This document shows, one piece after another, positions 35,714 to 47,794 of a DNA stretch of 64,000 nucleotides. The notes below the pieces were generated by a model. The model was not told the DNA's origin. It was given only the letters and a program-made list of their open reading frames with translations, and did not search any database. Source of the DNA: Halictus rubicundus (Eukaryota; Arthropoda; Insecta; Hymenoptera; Halictidae); the NCBI RefSeq assembly GCF_050948215.1, contig NC_135164.1, positions 6,019,116 to 6,083,115 of the forward strand. The letters are read 5' to 3'. The translations under genes were made by a program, and so were the position numbers. Position 1 is the first letter of the stretch. Each line of letters begins with the position of its first letter.

Positions 35714-37540
35714 CGTCACGTCACCCCTGGACTGTGCGGCTTATCCGTAAACTGCGAAGAAACCCCTCGTTCTTATCACCCATAACAGATGGCAGTGTTG
35801 GTTCTTATCCGATTTTTCCAAAGACTCCAAAAATTACAAAACAAATTCTAGCTTGTCTTACCTTCTCAAATCCACTACACTTTCCAATAACAAATCATTC
35901 TTAAAATACCTCAGTCGTTCCTAGAATGGACCACCTCATTTCCAAAAAATTTCATTTCACCTTTACATTCGATATGAAGCCTCCAACAGTCCCATAACGC
36001 AAGCCTTTGCAGCCCCATGTGTCTTTAAACAGGTTAAGGGTTTAAGAAATTTTCTATTTCATAGGGCCTCTAATATTCCACAACAAACTTTGCTGCTCAT
36101 TCCGGAATTCGGCTAGGATCAGTACTAAATAAATAAAGGAGTTGTTGAAGTTTACTCTGAAAGTTCACTAAGGGTTGACGGAGAGACGTACGTTTTGCAC
36201 CGCCAGCTTCCGCAAATCAATTATAAAAATTGTCTGATACTCTCTTCGTGTAAAAGTTCATCCATTTCACAATCTAGACTTTAGAATACTCGTTATTCCT
36301 TCATGATATTCGTTTAAAGTGTGAGACTAGGATTAAAACACAGTTGCAGGAATTAAACTGTCAAATGAAGATAGACGAAATGTACAGGATGATGTTGAGT
36401 ACGATGATCAAATCAACTTTTCCTACAATTAGATCAACCGTAGTTGGGTAGTCGAACGATTTCAGAAGTGATTGATTAAAAAAAAATTGAAAACCCGGTC
36501 GAATGATTTCCAAAAATTCGGAAGAATGTCCCGAGAAGAGTGCATTCGAGTGTATTACAGAAAAGAACAGGTCCAGCGACTCCATTGGCAGTCATGAACC
36601 AATTAGAAAGTATCGCGAGTTTATTGGTCACGAAATGAAACAGTTGCGGCGCTGTTAGGACGATTTGCGCGGAATGCAAAGAGCGCTCACGCGGGCGTTA
36701 TCGATTTAATTGTCGGAGGGCTTAATTGTAGGGAATGAAGGGCAGCCTTAAGAAGGGCCGACAGAAAGCGAAGTTCGGCCGACGGGGGACTTCCGTGAGA
36801 GGAGGTAGTCACGGAAGTGACCTACCTCAACGACATTCCCCTTGTCAATGAAGAAACGTTCCCTTGGCCGGGTCCACGTGAACCAGTTTTCGTTCGCACG
36901 CTTTAAACGGGCAGGCTCTCTGCGATTTTCTTAACCCTCCGCCACGGAAATAGAAAACGGTTGAGAACAGATCTCAGCGAGCAGATTATGACAATCGTCT
37001 GTCTATTTGTTCATGAGATTTTCTAGAAACCAGAAGATTCGACCCTGAAGCGAGAAACTCTGCGACGAGCGGTTTGCTATTTGTTGGCAAAAGGGGGTTA
37101 TTTATAGATATACGAGCGGCTCATTTGCCAAATCAGTAACAGAGAAAATTGCTGAAATAATGTACGTAGTTCTCTCTGTGCTTTGAACGGCATAAGATTT
37201 GTCTAAGGTACCATTACAAATCAGGTTATTAATTATTAGAGGTGAGTACCTTAAGAATAAAATTTGGAACGTCAGGTTTGGAGGACAATTTTTCGGAACG
37301 GACTCCGAAAGCTTCGATATTGATTTTGAGGCTTTTGCGATTCAAAACTGGAAGTAGCAGACCGGCGAATGAGAACAAGAAGGCAGAGCATCGCAATTGC
37401 AAAAGGCAATGGCGTCCCCGGGAAAAAGCGAAGTCGTTCCGGCGGGTAACCGGCGTGTTTCCTTCGATGGGAAATCCGTGAAAAGTCGTGATTGAATTAT
37501 CCCAGTGCGGTGCCATGACAGAGACGACGAGGGGGTGAAG
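35711..37540. other. No recognisable gene
   Basis: AT-rich to 36600, then mixed. It includes overlapping alternative hairpins at 36789-36828 (separate entry) and a strong donor-like ag|gtgagt at 37240 with no exon recognised before it. Confidence 0.4.
36789..36828. repeat. Two mutually exclusive hairpins
   Basis: acttccgtga (36789-36798) pairs perfectly with tcacggaagt (36809-36818). Alternatively gaggtagtcac (36802-36812) pairs with gtgacctacctc (36817-36828), with one bulged base and a ggaa loop. The two stems share bases, so only one can form. Confidence 0.8.

Positions 37541-37541
<1 letters not shown>

Positions 37542-37589
<48 letters not shown>
37542..37589. repeat. (AG)24 microsatellite
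   Basis: Forty-eight uninterrupted bases of AG, the longest perfect dinucleotide tract in the window. Confidence 0.97.
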
Positions 37590-37593
<4 letters not shown>

Positions 37594-40500
37594 GCCGGTT
37601 GCCAGGCTGACGCCGGGGTGGAAAGGAAAACGAGAGAAAATAAAATACACACCCAGCCATTGGCGCGCGACTTCGTTTCGTACATTTTATTCGAGCCAAT
37701 TGGATTTATTTATGCGGCCGGGTAGCAAACGGGGGTGGGGGACTAGGGGATGCCGGGCTGGAAGGTGCAGTCGGTAAAGCAGTTTCCTCTCCAACGCCCT
37801 TTCTTCCTCCCCACCACGCCCTTTCTGTGTCCAGGTTCGCGAGCTTTATTGTATATTTAATTCCACGGTGTTTGTCTCTGTCCTATTCCCAAGGCTTCCT
37901 GCTGTACGCCACCCGGATAGATATTTCAACGGGGTAAAGGGCGTTAATCGAATGCAGGAGAAACGACAACGACGACCGAAGACGCCTTATTGCCGGTCGA
38001 ATTCCGAGGCGAAACGATTTTTGGAGGTACCTGTAGATAACACAATTTGTCTCTATCTTCCATAATAAGAAAACTTACGAGAAAGTATAGCAGATTTTTG
38101 TGCATTTTACCAGGAAAATTTTCAGAATATAGGAAAACGTTGACATCAATAAATACTAATAACTAGTCTACTAGATCGAATGCAAAACAAGCAGAAACAT
38201 TTAAAGAATTTGAAAATATACTGTTTTGTTATTTTCGATTACAATTTTGTTGCTATATTTCTTACCAATTCTTAGTGTTTCATCAACTAGAATAGAGAAT
38301 ACGTGGTATTAGATTTTTTGGATGAAAGGCAACCCAACTTATTAATTAATTAATTTTCAATTCTCGAAAATAATACTTGAGCTTTGCTATTTATATTAGA
38401 TTCACAAAGAAATTATATTATCCAAATTGATTCGATAAAAATTTTGTTCTGAAAAAAGGGTTCAAAAACATCTAAAAGAAAACAAAACGTACGAGATCGA
38501 ATAAAATAGCCATGGCTACTACAAAATTGTCAAAAGCCTTCATCTGTATGAGTTAAACAATTCATAAGAAGTCGAAGGCGGTTTAAACAATGATAATAAC
38601 TTACCCAATCAATTAGTATCGAAGAAATTTCATTTATAAGTTTAGTACGTCAACGAGTTTTAATTTCTAATGGTACCGTTTTATATTTTACAGAGACTTG
38701 GTAATTTGAAATTTTTACTGAAGAGAATGTGGACGATTATGAAATTGAGCCAAACCCATTTCTTCTTGGCTGACACCGGCAAGAAAAAGTCAATGACTAT
38801 AATTCGACCTAGACGACAGAAAGGGCATTTCGCTCGGGGAGGAGGAGAGAAGGTGGGGTAGTAGTTTACTTCCGGTTCGTCTATTCGCGTCACCATCCGG
38901 CACGAGCTGCATTCTCACGCTCATTTGCATACCCGGCTACACATCAATATTCAGAGAGGCCAGAAAACGGGCCCGTTTTGCATACTGGACCCCCCGCTCT
39001 CGTGTTATTTCTTCTCGAAGCTGGGATCACGGCGGGACATCGCGATTTTGATCCTGAGAAAACGAATTGGGTCGAATCGATTCCGAATTCAATATTACCG
39101 ATCGATTTCTCTACTCGAAAAACGTCTTCCTCGCATTCCACGTCTAAATAAGAAACGCTGTCCGATTAAATAATAACGTTTGAGAATTTAGTTGGATTCG
39201 TTTTCATCTCGTTAAATATTTTAATGGCACTCTGTCCGTTTAAAGTATTAATAACTCCATCGAGCAAATTAAATGTCAGAGTCTCTGTTAATGATGAATA
39301 AATCACAATGAAAGCGTTCTCTGAATATACGTGAAACGATGATACGCGAACGAGTACTTTTGTTTGATTTCATGCCGGTATTCTATTTGTTCTATATTTA
39401 ATGCTTTCCGCAGATGTTCGTGGAAAACAAAGACTGAAAACGATTTATAACAAAGAGGAATTGGTGAATCAGAAAACTGTAATAATAACTGAAGAATTTA
39501 GAAATATTGTTATGCTATATTGGACTAACTAAAATGACTCAGAGAACATGTACATTTTTATTTGAATCGTATCTAACGTAACTGGCAAATAAACTTTCTA
39601 TTTCGAGCAGAGCTCCACAGTCTAAAGCTAAATAATAAGCAAGCGGAGAATCGTTATTGATTTCTACAGATATTGTTGCAAAAAGTGACGAACAAGAAGA
39701 ATTTACGAGTATCATTATATTTTTTTGGACTGAAACAATTAAAAGAAGAAATACATTTGGCTCGCGTTTAACGTAACCGATGCATCCAATCGCTATATCG
39801 CGCGAGGACTCGCGGCCAACAAATAAACAATGAGCGAATAAGGAAACAAAATACTTCGCCGATAAGGGAGCGGCGAACGTTGCAAAATGTTTGCATGGTG
39901 CCCCGTCAGAATAGCAAAAATGGTTCCCAAGAGATCTCTCGGATCCATGTACGTCCGTTGGAATCCTCGTGAAACTAGATCCCAGTCATTGATAATCAAA
40001 CGGTCATCAAAGAGTACGATGAAATTCCAACCTCGAACGGCACGCATGCTCCTTATCGGGATTGCAAGGGTTTGTCCCTTCCTTCTGCCCTTCTCCCCGT
40101 GCGTTCTCTCCTCTCCTCTCTCTCTCTCACCCTTTCGCAGCGAGGGAATGCGGCATTCAACTAAAATCGCGTTCCCGAAGGAAGGAAGGAAGGAGGGCGG
40201 GTTGCGTAATTTAAATAATTCAAGAATGACCCTGACCCCGGTTAGGCCGCGGGCTGACCTGCAACCGGCGATTACAATCACAATGCAATGCCGAGTTCTC
40301 AGGGTAAGACAGGTAGCACACCGGTCCGTCCCGCATATATTAGATCGAAAGCCATCCGCTATAGAAGCATAAGCGATATTTTGGAACGAGCATACTGATT
40401 TTATGCACTCCGGCCACGGTCTCCTTCGAAACTCGAAATCATCCAGCCTCTATCTCCGGCTCCCTGACACACATTCAACCGGACCGCGCGATTAGCATAA

Positions 40501-40770
40501 CGACTAGCGATAGTGCGTGCCTCCTGACACACGCACCTTGCGAAAATCCCACGGTTAGGGCACTTTTCTCGAGCCGATTTCCGCCAATGATTTATCTGCC
40601 GCCGATGAAACCCATCTTACGTTGCAATTGTCATTCCGATTCCGTTTGGAAAACTGATTAAAGCAGGTACGCTGTTCGCTGGGAACTAGCATAATTTCGG
40701 GATGATGCGTGCGACTGTAAACGCACTGCCGATCCCTGGATCAAAGGAAACCCTAATCGAGTTGTTGTAA
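37590..40770. other. No recognisable gene
   Basis: CpG-rich 37600-38030 and 38840-39140; AT-rich 38070-38700 and 39180-39780; mixed 39800-40760 with a short ggaa run at 40179. The recurrent word gctccacagtctaaagc is at 39609. Frames up to 162 codons (39793-40281 minus) are unrecognised. Confidence 0.4.
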
Positions 40771-40779
40771 TCCAGAAGA

Positions 40780-41045
40780 GTCTGAGAATTTGAATACGCT
40801 CGAATGCTTGACAATTTGAATATATAAATATTTAAAAATTTGAATGCTCCAATGCTTGAAGAGTTGACGATTTAAATGCTTGAATATTTGCAAATTTGAA
40901 CAGTCGCTTGTACCTGAGTGTTTTGAACGTCGGAGAGTTTGAAACTTTGGATACTCGAACGTACAATGTTTCAAAATTGAAAAATACGAATATTCGAATT
41001 TTTCGAAGCCGAAGAATTTGAAAATCAGAAAAGCTAGGAAGACTG
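40780..41045. repeat. Degenerate tttgaatgcttgaa minisatellite
   Basis: Words such as atttgaat, gcttgaa, aatttgaa and atttgaac recur every 12-18 bases. On the minus strand this yields runs like IFKHLN and QIFKYL in two overlapping frames, a repeat artefact and not a protein. Confidence 0.7.
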
Positions 41046-41954
41046 ATGAACACCTTGGATCGCGTTATGAATTTAGCCCGGCCCTTTGTTCGTTAGTTTT
41101 CTCTCTCGATGATTTTCTATTCGTCGAAAGAACAATGGGGTGGGCTCAGTAGGAAGGAGAAACAGACGTCCCGTTTTGCATGATCGATAACAATCGAACG
41201 TCGGGCGGAATCGCAACGGTAATTTGCATCTTCGATGCTGGAAACCAAACACTTGAAGGATCGGAAGCTGGCATGCAGATGAGCTGACATAGCCGCCCTC
41301 AAAAGCGGATGTTGGCGGTCTGCAGCTACCGTAGACAATGGACCAGTGCCATTATGTCCGTCGAATCCTAAAACCCCATAGAGTCGTTCTTCTCTGTCTA
41401 TTATCCGGCTGGTGGCAGGCCACATTGTGTATCCGGTCTGCCACGGGACCCCGGCTATTGTCGGCCCACCTAATTATTCGCAAATCTTCCGCTCCTTGTC
41501 AGTACACACCCCTCCCACTCCCACTCCCTCTTCGTTACACTCAAACACCGCGAATTTCCGTCTTTGGTAACCGGGCCTCGCTGTTTCCGTTTAATTCACC
41601 ACTAGTTCGAATCTCGCCGGGCCAGAGCCTTTTGTTTCGCGAAACTTTTATGTTTTCTTGCCCGTGCGATCATGCTGCACCTAACTCTGTCAACTAAACC
41701 AACGGAAATCGTACCTTAATCGTAACTTAAATTAAAATTGAATCGCCACTTATACATGGACTTTGTGCACATTCCTATTTTCATAGGCCATCTTATAACC
41801 GTGCGAATAAAGTAGAAATGATTAAAAATGAAGAAAATTACAAGTTAGAATTCCTAGGACACGAAGGAGCTAAGGAATCATTCACTTGGTACCTTTCTAA
41901 GTACCAGTGAAATAAAATCAAAAATTTGCCACTCAATGAGTAATCAGTACTCAC
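41046..41954. other. No recognisable exon
   Basis: Contains the start of the minus-strand intron that follows the UPF0489 exon. I looked here for the next exon of that gene and did not find a convincing one. Confidence 0.4.
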
Positions 41955-42149
41955 ATCAGGATCCGTTGATTCGGGTCGTTGGAAAGCATACAATGGCGCT
42001 AATTTGTCGTAAAGATTCGCTTCTTCGTGAAGCGATTTGAACGGATTCTTCGTGCTGAAGAAGTCCAGATCGATGTCCAGTATGTACGGGGTGTCCCGTT
42101 CCGGAAGATATTGGCGCAGTGCCGCGGTGATTAGGCCAAAATCGTCTTT
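41955..42149 (-). CDS. Internal exon of a UPF0489-family protein (C5orf22-like)
   Basis: The exon encodes 65 residues and reads KDDFGLITAALRQ, then YILDIDLDFFSTKNPFK near its middle, and ends QRPESTDPD. The DIDLDFFS-KNPFK block is the signature of the UPF0489 family, to which human C5orf22 belongs. Borders are clear: acceptor tgcatttcag just upstream (42150-42160) and donor gtgagtactg just downstream (41954-41945). Both introns are phase 0, since 195 bases is exactly 65 codons. The motif sits where the family has an acidic metal-site-like segment, reminiscent of the ureohydrolase (arginase) fold; some bacterial members are, as I recall, reported to be peptide arginases, while the animal function is not known to me. 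The other exons, including the expected N-terminal HFDSHPD region, were not located. Frame and splice sites are intact, so this is a live exon and not a retrocopy. Confidence 0.93.
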
Positions 42150-43232
42150 CTGAAATGCAAAAATTCTCTTATTTAGACTTCTCAATTAAATCTCACTTAG
42201 AATTCTCAATTTTTGACATATAAGAAATTCCGATTCATTTCAAACAACACACCGAAAATATTAGCTTGGCCGGAAAGTTTTTCAAATGTTCTGACGTTAA
42301 CAGGCAAATTGAGCGCTACAAAATACTTTTGGAAACAGTTCCAAGCAAAACAAATTTGCTCTCCACCTTCGAAGAGGTGCAGTAACGTATTCAGGTTTAA
42401 AAAAATACGGGGTTCTCTGAAAAAAAATCCGAAAAATCGTCTTATTTCGTGTCGCGTGAGCCGGTCCCGTTAAATTTCCGAAACGAAACCGGGTAAATGG
42501 CGAAATAAAACGTCGATTCCCCGTTTCGCGACTCATCGAGCGCAATTTACAAACTCGTCGATTCTTCGCGGCAAGAGGACCGGTTGCTCTCGCACGTCCT
42601 GGATATTATTCGAAACGAGGCGGACGCGTCACAGGCCGCCATAACACCGAGCCTAGGGGGGAACGAGTAGGGTAGCAGAGCGAGGGTTCGAGGCTTTTTG
42701 CGACGCGCAAAAAACAATGACTGCACTCGAATTAATCCTGTTAGAATTGATACTCGTCCCGGTAGCGGGATCGCGATTTGCATGCGCTCATAACAATGAA
42801 ACGCAACGGTGTTCGCAGCGGCGGCCACGCTGCAAGGGTTGCGGCGGATGATCGAGGGGGTGGAGGGACGCAAAGCCAACGATCACTATGGTCAACGGCT
42901 TTCAAACGTTTAATACGGTCTTCGATGGCCGCGGACGTTCTGCTTTTTCCCGTCGCGGGCCCCCGGGGAACGCGTGATCTAATTTAATTATCGCTTTTTC
43001 ACCCTTCCGCAAATGCGCCTGGCATAGTTTAGTTTTCGCCTATTCGCCTCTATACTCCTGCGTATTTGGAACGAATTTCTATCGAGTGACATTTAATCTC
43101 GCTTAATATTTTATTTCATACGATGTATCCAGAGAATTTTGTAAACTGACATTATTATGTGATGTCGCTTTATCCTGCTACAGATTAGGAGTGCATTTTT
43201 GTGGAGTGGAATTCGATCTTAACCATCACTTT
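42150..43232. other. Intron of the UPF0489 gene and unassigned sequence
   Basis: The first ~100 bases are intron on the minus strand. 42480-42980 is CpG-rich with a 110-codon minus-strand frame of no known family. No further UPF0489 exon was recognised. Confidence 0.4.
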
Positions 43233-43236
43233 TTAA

Positions 43237-43477
43237 CCCTTTGCACTCGAGTGGTGACTCTGGAGCACCACTAAAAATTGTTGTGGCATTAGTTCAACGA
43301 AATTACAAAAAATATTACAAAATATTTGTTACATTACAAAATTTGTATTTAACAGATTACTAAACATTTAAATATTATATGTAGAAGTCGGATCGGTTTC
43401 GTATGATTGAAATGAAAATATTCTAAGACGGAAGAAAAATGTAGTTTTAGAATTAAAATAGCGCCGAGTGCAAAGGG
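43237..43477. mobile_element. TTAA-flanked MITE (CCCTTTGCA family), best copy
   Basis: TTAA at 43233-43236 and 43478-43481 bound 241 bases with a perfect 13-bp terminal inverted repeat, CCCTTTGCACTCG and CGAGTGCAAAGGG. Just inside the left end is gtggtgactctggagcacca. The AT-rich interior has no coding capacity. A non-autonomous piggyBac-type element is the natural reading, on TTAA duplication and size. Confidence 0.85.
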
Positions 43478-43481
43478 TTAA

Positions 43482-44333
43482 CCTGTAGCTACCAAAAAGT
43501 GCATCGAGAGAAGCACATTTCAATTTCGACGCCACCTATACGGATTAAGAGTGAATTTTCGTGACGTGGGTCCGACTAATTGAATTGTTATCGTTTGATC
43601 CCCCAACCGGTAAAAATACATCCGGCAATGTATACTTTTGCAGTATTTGTAACGCCGTTCGTACGGACCAACAATGCCTTTTTGTGGTCCACGATGGGGC
43701 GGAGCACCGGGAGGAGTACATTTTATTTTTGGCGTATTGGTAACGCTGTATTCGTAGATTGAAAGCGAATGTTTACGACCCAGACTCTAATTTAATTTAG
43801 TCATCGGTGTTGAACACGCCGCGAGAAGCATGTTTCACTTCTCGGCGTATTTCCGACGCGGTTCCAGCGAACCGCAAATGGACACTCGTGTATCCCACTG
43901 TCGATTCTTCCTTAAATGAAATAACTCGAAGCTAGAGCCTGGTACAATCGATGCATACAAAGTTCCCAAAGCCGGCAGACCGCTTATCAAGCGAGTTAAA
44001 GTTGCCGTTCATTAAACGAGCAAACTTTCGCGAACAGATCGCCGCCGGTAGGCGAAGTTTCCGCGACAAACCCGGTAATTTTCTTTGACCGAAAACATCA
44101 GACCCGATGGAGCCTGTTTTCTTTTTCTGTTTTTTTTTTTTGTGAAACGTGTCCGAGAAGTGTCACGCGACCACATTAGCCGGGCATTAGAAGGGAGCAC
44201 TTGAATGGCCGCTCTTCCTGGACATATTCATTTGCATTCTCCAAACATCGGCTTTTTCGTAGCCCTCGGTTTCCTTTTCAATGCGACGCGGGGAGAAAGA
44301 GAGAACGGAAGCGTGAAGGGAACGAAAGGGTGG

Positions 44334-44336
<3 letters not shown>
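43482..44336. other. No recognisable gene
   Basis: Two short plus-strand frames (43561-43762) and one minus-strand frame (44012-44200), none recognised; an 11-base T run is near 44131. Confidence 0.4.

Positions 44337-44375
<39 letters not shown>
44337..44375. repeat. (GA)n microsatellite
   Basis: Nearly 40 bases of GA followed by imperfect GA-rich sequence to 44418. The Leu-Ser and Arg-Glu frames through it on both strands are artefacts. Confidence 0.95.
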
Positions 44376-44379
<4 letters not shown>

Positions 44380-44419
44380 GTGGGGAGAGTAAGAGAGAAA
44401 GAGAGAGAGTGAGAGAGGA

Positions 44420-45735
44420 ACGAGGGCCGATGGTGCAAGCGAAACCAATCGAAAGAGGTGCGCGCGTTCGTGTACTCTTTTTTTCTCTCGTTGGCCCCGT
44501 GACAATGCACTGTTCTTTTACGCTGAACTACCAAAGCTCTTTCTGACTGGAACCCGTTTCCCGTTTATGCGAACTAAACCGGGCAGCAGGGTGATTCTGA
44601 CTGGAATCGAGGAAGGACAAAAGGCTCTTACGGAATCCCCGTTGTGCTTAAACCAACAGCTCCGCATGCACGCCAGACGTTGCCATCACGTGTCCGCAGA
44701 GAACCAATCTTCCAGCGTTCCTTGGATATCGGTTTCCATTATTTCTTCATTCACCAGCAACGCTTCATTATTCTTTCCAATTCGTGGCTGCGCGTTTCTC
44801 ATCCTCGCGATCTAAATGCTCGTCATCTGTAACGCCTCACGGCCCCCCCCCGTAATGCTTTTAGCATAATAAATTAAAGGTGTACACCGAGTGGAACGGG
44901 AACGAACGAACAGCTTGCGATTACTGTACACCGGGTCTTTAAGCGGAATAAAAATTCTCTACCTAAATTGCAGCAAACTCGAGTGAAATAGAAATTTTTT
45001 AAAAATATTTTTAATAGGTTGAGAATCACATAACAGAATTTTTTAATTCTTCTAATATTTTTACAGATTTTTTAAACTGCACCATTTTTGTCATAAACGC
45101 AGAAAATCCGCTGTCCAGTGGTTACAGATGTTCTTCATGAACCACCTGGTTTTACAATTCGTTCATTGTGATGCCATACTCAGGCTCCGTAAAGTCTAAT
45201 GGTCTTCGAGGATGAGTCACTCGAATATGCTACCTTAACGCGATTGCTATCGCGTGATTCATTCACCAACCATGCAATTATTTGTCATACTGATGAAGAC
45301 ATTTGTGTGCTGATCTTTTAAATATTGTTTCCAATACATTTGGAAATTGTGTTACCCGGGATGGCTTGCCGGTACATGCTTGAAAATTATTAGTGTTGCT
45401 CAGACATTTCTTAAGTCCTCAGATGCGAATCAAAGAATTTGAAAAATTATTCCATGCATCCGGTCGCGTTCGAACCAATAAGGGATGGAAATATTAGTGC
45501 TTTTTGCATAAAATTGCAGGAAAATATTTTCTGATATATATGTTATACTCTCGAAAAATACGGATTTGTAATTCCAAGGTGTTACGCGTTCAAAAAATAC
45601 GATTAGAAAAGTAGGTTTTTTCGTCTCCCCGGATAGAAATACCTTCTAAATTTCACTCGGCTCTGCAGTAGTATGTGCATAAGTTAAACGCGACTATAAC
45701 GGGGACCGGTGGGTGTTATTTGTCTCGACTTGTGT
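44420..45735. other. No recognisable gene
   Basis: CpG-rich to 44950, AT-rich afterwards. The recurrent word aaaatccgctgtccagtgg is at 45105. Confidence 0.4.
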
Positions 45736-45868
45736 TTTCTAAGACGGACACGGCTGCTCTTAGAGTGGTTGATCGGTGGAATTTCGAAACAAGTCTCGGC
45801 TTGTCTCTAAGACAGTCTCGACTATTCTTGGAGTAGTTAATCGGTAGAAATTCGAAACAAGTCCGATT
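45736..45868. repeat. 68-bp direct duplication
   Basis: tctaagac ... ggttgatcggtggaatttcg-aaacaagtc is followed 68 bases later by tctaagac ... gtagttaatcggtagaaattcg-aaacaagtc (aagac words at 45741 and 45809). Two diverged units. Confidence 0.85.
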
Positions 45869-45869
45869 T

Positions 45870-47655
45870 AGAAAAGTCCCGTTACGTTCGAAGAAAATTT
45901 GCGTACGTGTGGCCAAACTATTTCGAAACTATCCCTCGGAGCGATAGTGGAAATGGTGAAAAATTAGACGGAGCGGAGTCTGCAATTATTAGACTGCGGA
46001 TTTGTATGCATTTTTAAAGAAATTTTCAAAGTGACATATAAAACAACAAAATATTCGAAAAATCTAAGAATATTCGTATTGTCCATGTATAAAAATCGTT
46101 AACGGATGAAATGAATTTTCATCTAATCTCTGCTTCACCCAATCAATGTAGAACATTTGCACAAAGATCCACAGTCTCGTAATTATAAATAAAATTTCGC
46201 TAACCGGAAGCCAAACTTCAAGAAATGTAACTATCGGCTGTGCAGAATTTTCGATATATCAACTGTCCTAAATAATTACTCATTTCGCAGTAGTATTTGT
46301 ACGAATTGGGATTAAAATATATATATATAAGACAATTAATTGAGGAATTTCAAATAACAATCAACTAGAATTTGTTTCTCTGAAAATCAAAGTTTTTCGT
46401 TATTTATTTTTTTGTACATTAGGTTACTATTTACATTATATACACGCTCACCTGAAAATCAAAGAAACGACAATTAAAGTTAATTAATTTATCTTTCTTT
46501 GGTCTGTACTCTTAACTTCTTTCTAATGGTTTTACCCCGAGTTCGAATAACAGTTCTACTCGCGGTCAGTTTCTCACACGTGCCCTATCTTATATATGTG
46601 TTCTCTCTATCTCTTTCTACCGGTCAGTCGGTATCTCACTCGCGCGAGACTCGACACATTCGGTTCAAGAAAGTACACTTTCTTTACATATATATTTCAA
46701 ATTTTCCAAATCTTGTATCAGTCGAAATTTATTTATTTTTTCCCAGCCCGGAGAGCAGGTGACCGAAGCCGAGCGTTTTCCTTCGGAAGGAGATTTTCAA
46801 GCTGGAATAAAAGTTGAAACACGAGGTTCGCGTAAGCGCGCGGCCATCGGGAAGTTAGCCGGAAGTGCAATTTTGGATGCAGGAATCCGGGGGATTCGCG
46901 ACCTCGTGCGCCGTTCGCGAACGCGTAACAAGGCCAACCGCGGGTTGGCGACATCGCGCCACTACGGGTCAAGACAATGCACCGATTTGCATGCGGCACT
47001 GGTCGGCTTAATTGCGCTCGCGACGGTGCGGTGGTGTGATGGACGACCGTCTGTTCGGTTAATGCGCATGGAAATGCCTTCGATCTGGCCAGCCACGTGC
47101 TGCGACTCGTCCGCTCGCATGCTCGTTTGCGAGTCATTCCCGCGCCGCCCAAAATATCTGCCGAAATCGAACCGACGCGGATTATCGCGTTATTGCACTT
47201 ACCATCGCATCGGGTGCAACGCCCTGCCTTGGATTCCTCGCGCGAACGATGTAAAATTAGCCGAGCCACTGTCCGCGCGTATCTTTCTTTCGCGGGAATC
47301 GCGTGAAATTTTCCTGCTTCAGGGATCCCCCAATTTCTAGAAAAGATCTAATCACGGTTACCCGAATTCGAACGCGTCACGTGGCGTCCTCGATTAAGTT
47401 GGACCAGACCACCCTAAACGAAGACAACATCAGAAACTCTTCTATCAATCCATTGATTTGCATGACTCGTTATAGCTTTATGCTGTAGTTACTCAGGCTG
47501 ATGTCAATGGTAATTACATTGTAGTTAATGGTAAGCCACGTGGTCTCGAATGACTTCGCAGTTAATGCGATCAGGATAAAATAAACTATAAAAAGGAATT
47601 TCTTGCGCGTCAGATTACGCTCGAACAATTGACCCTCAGACTGAAACTGGTTCCA
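45870..47655. other. No recognisable gene
   Basis: AT-rich to 46740, then CpG-rich to 47340 with frames up to 193 codons on both strands, none recognised. A strong minus-strand donor, gatg|gtaagtgc, lies at 47203/47202 and may mark a non-coding or first exon. Recurrent dispersed words are at 46003 (minus) and 46152 (plus). Confidence 0.4.
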
Positions 47656-47663
47656 ACAATTAA

Positions 47664-47790
47664 TCCTTTTATGCCAAATTCTAATTGTTTAGTAGTCAGG
47701 CGCTTGGGGGACGAAATTTTGTATATAATTATATTATACATTTACCACCGCAGAAATTAGTCGTCAATGTCGACATTCGTCATCAAAGGG
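47664..47790. mobile_element. TTAA-flanked MITE (CCCTTTGCA family), diverged
   Basis: TTAA at 47660-47663 and 47791-47794. Left end tccttttatgcc, right end (reverse complement) ccctttgatgacg. The inner right side has gtcgacattgacgac, like the gtcgactc of other copies. 127 bp. Confidence 0.5.
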
Positions 47791-47794
47791 TTAA

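Noticed and set aside
37229..37699. Leu-Ser-rich minus-strand frame of 156 codons
   Set aside because: Its core is the (AG)24 microsatellite. The same artefact occurs at 44187-44534 and 57255-57638.
40753..41053. Minus-strand frames with IFKH-like repeated peptides
   Set aside because: Produced by the degenerate tttgaatgcttgaa minisatellite; two overlapping frames look alike.
47195..47340. Exon ending at the strong minus-strand donor gatg|gtaagtgc
   Set aside because: All three frames before it are open only because of high GC and none is protein-like. Kept as a note in the feature list.
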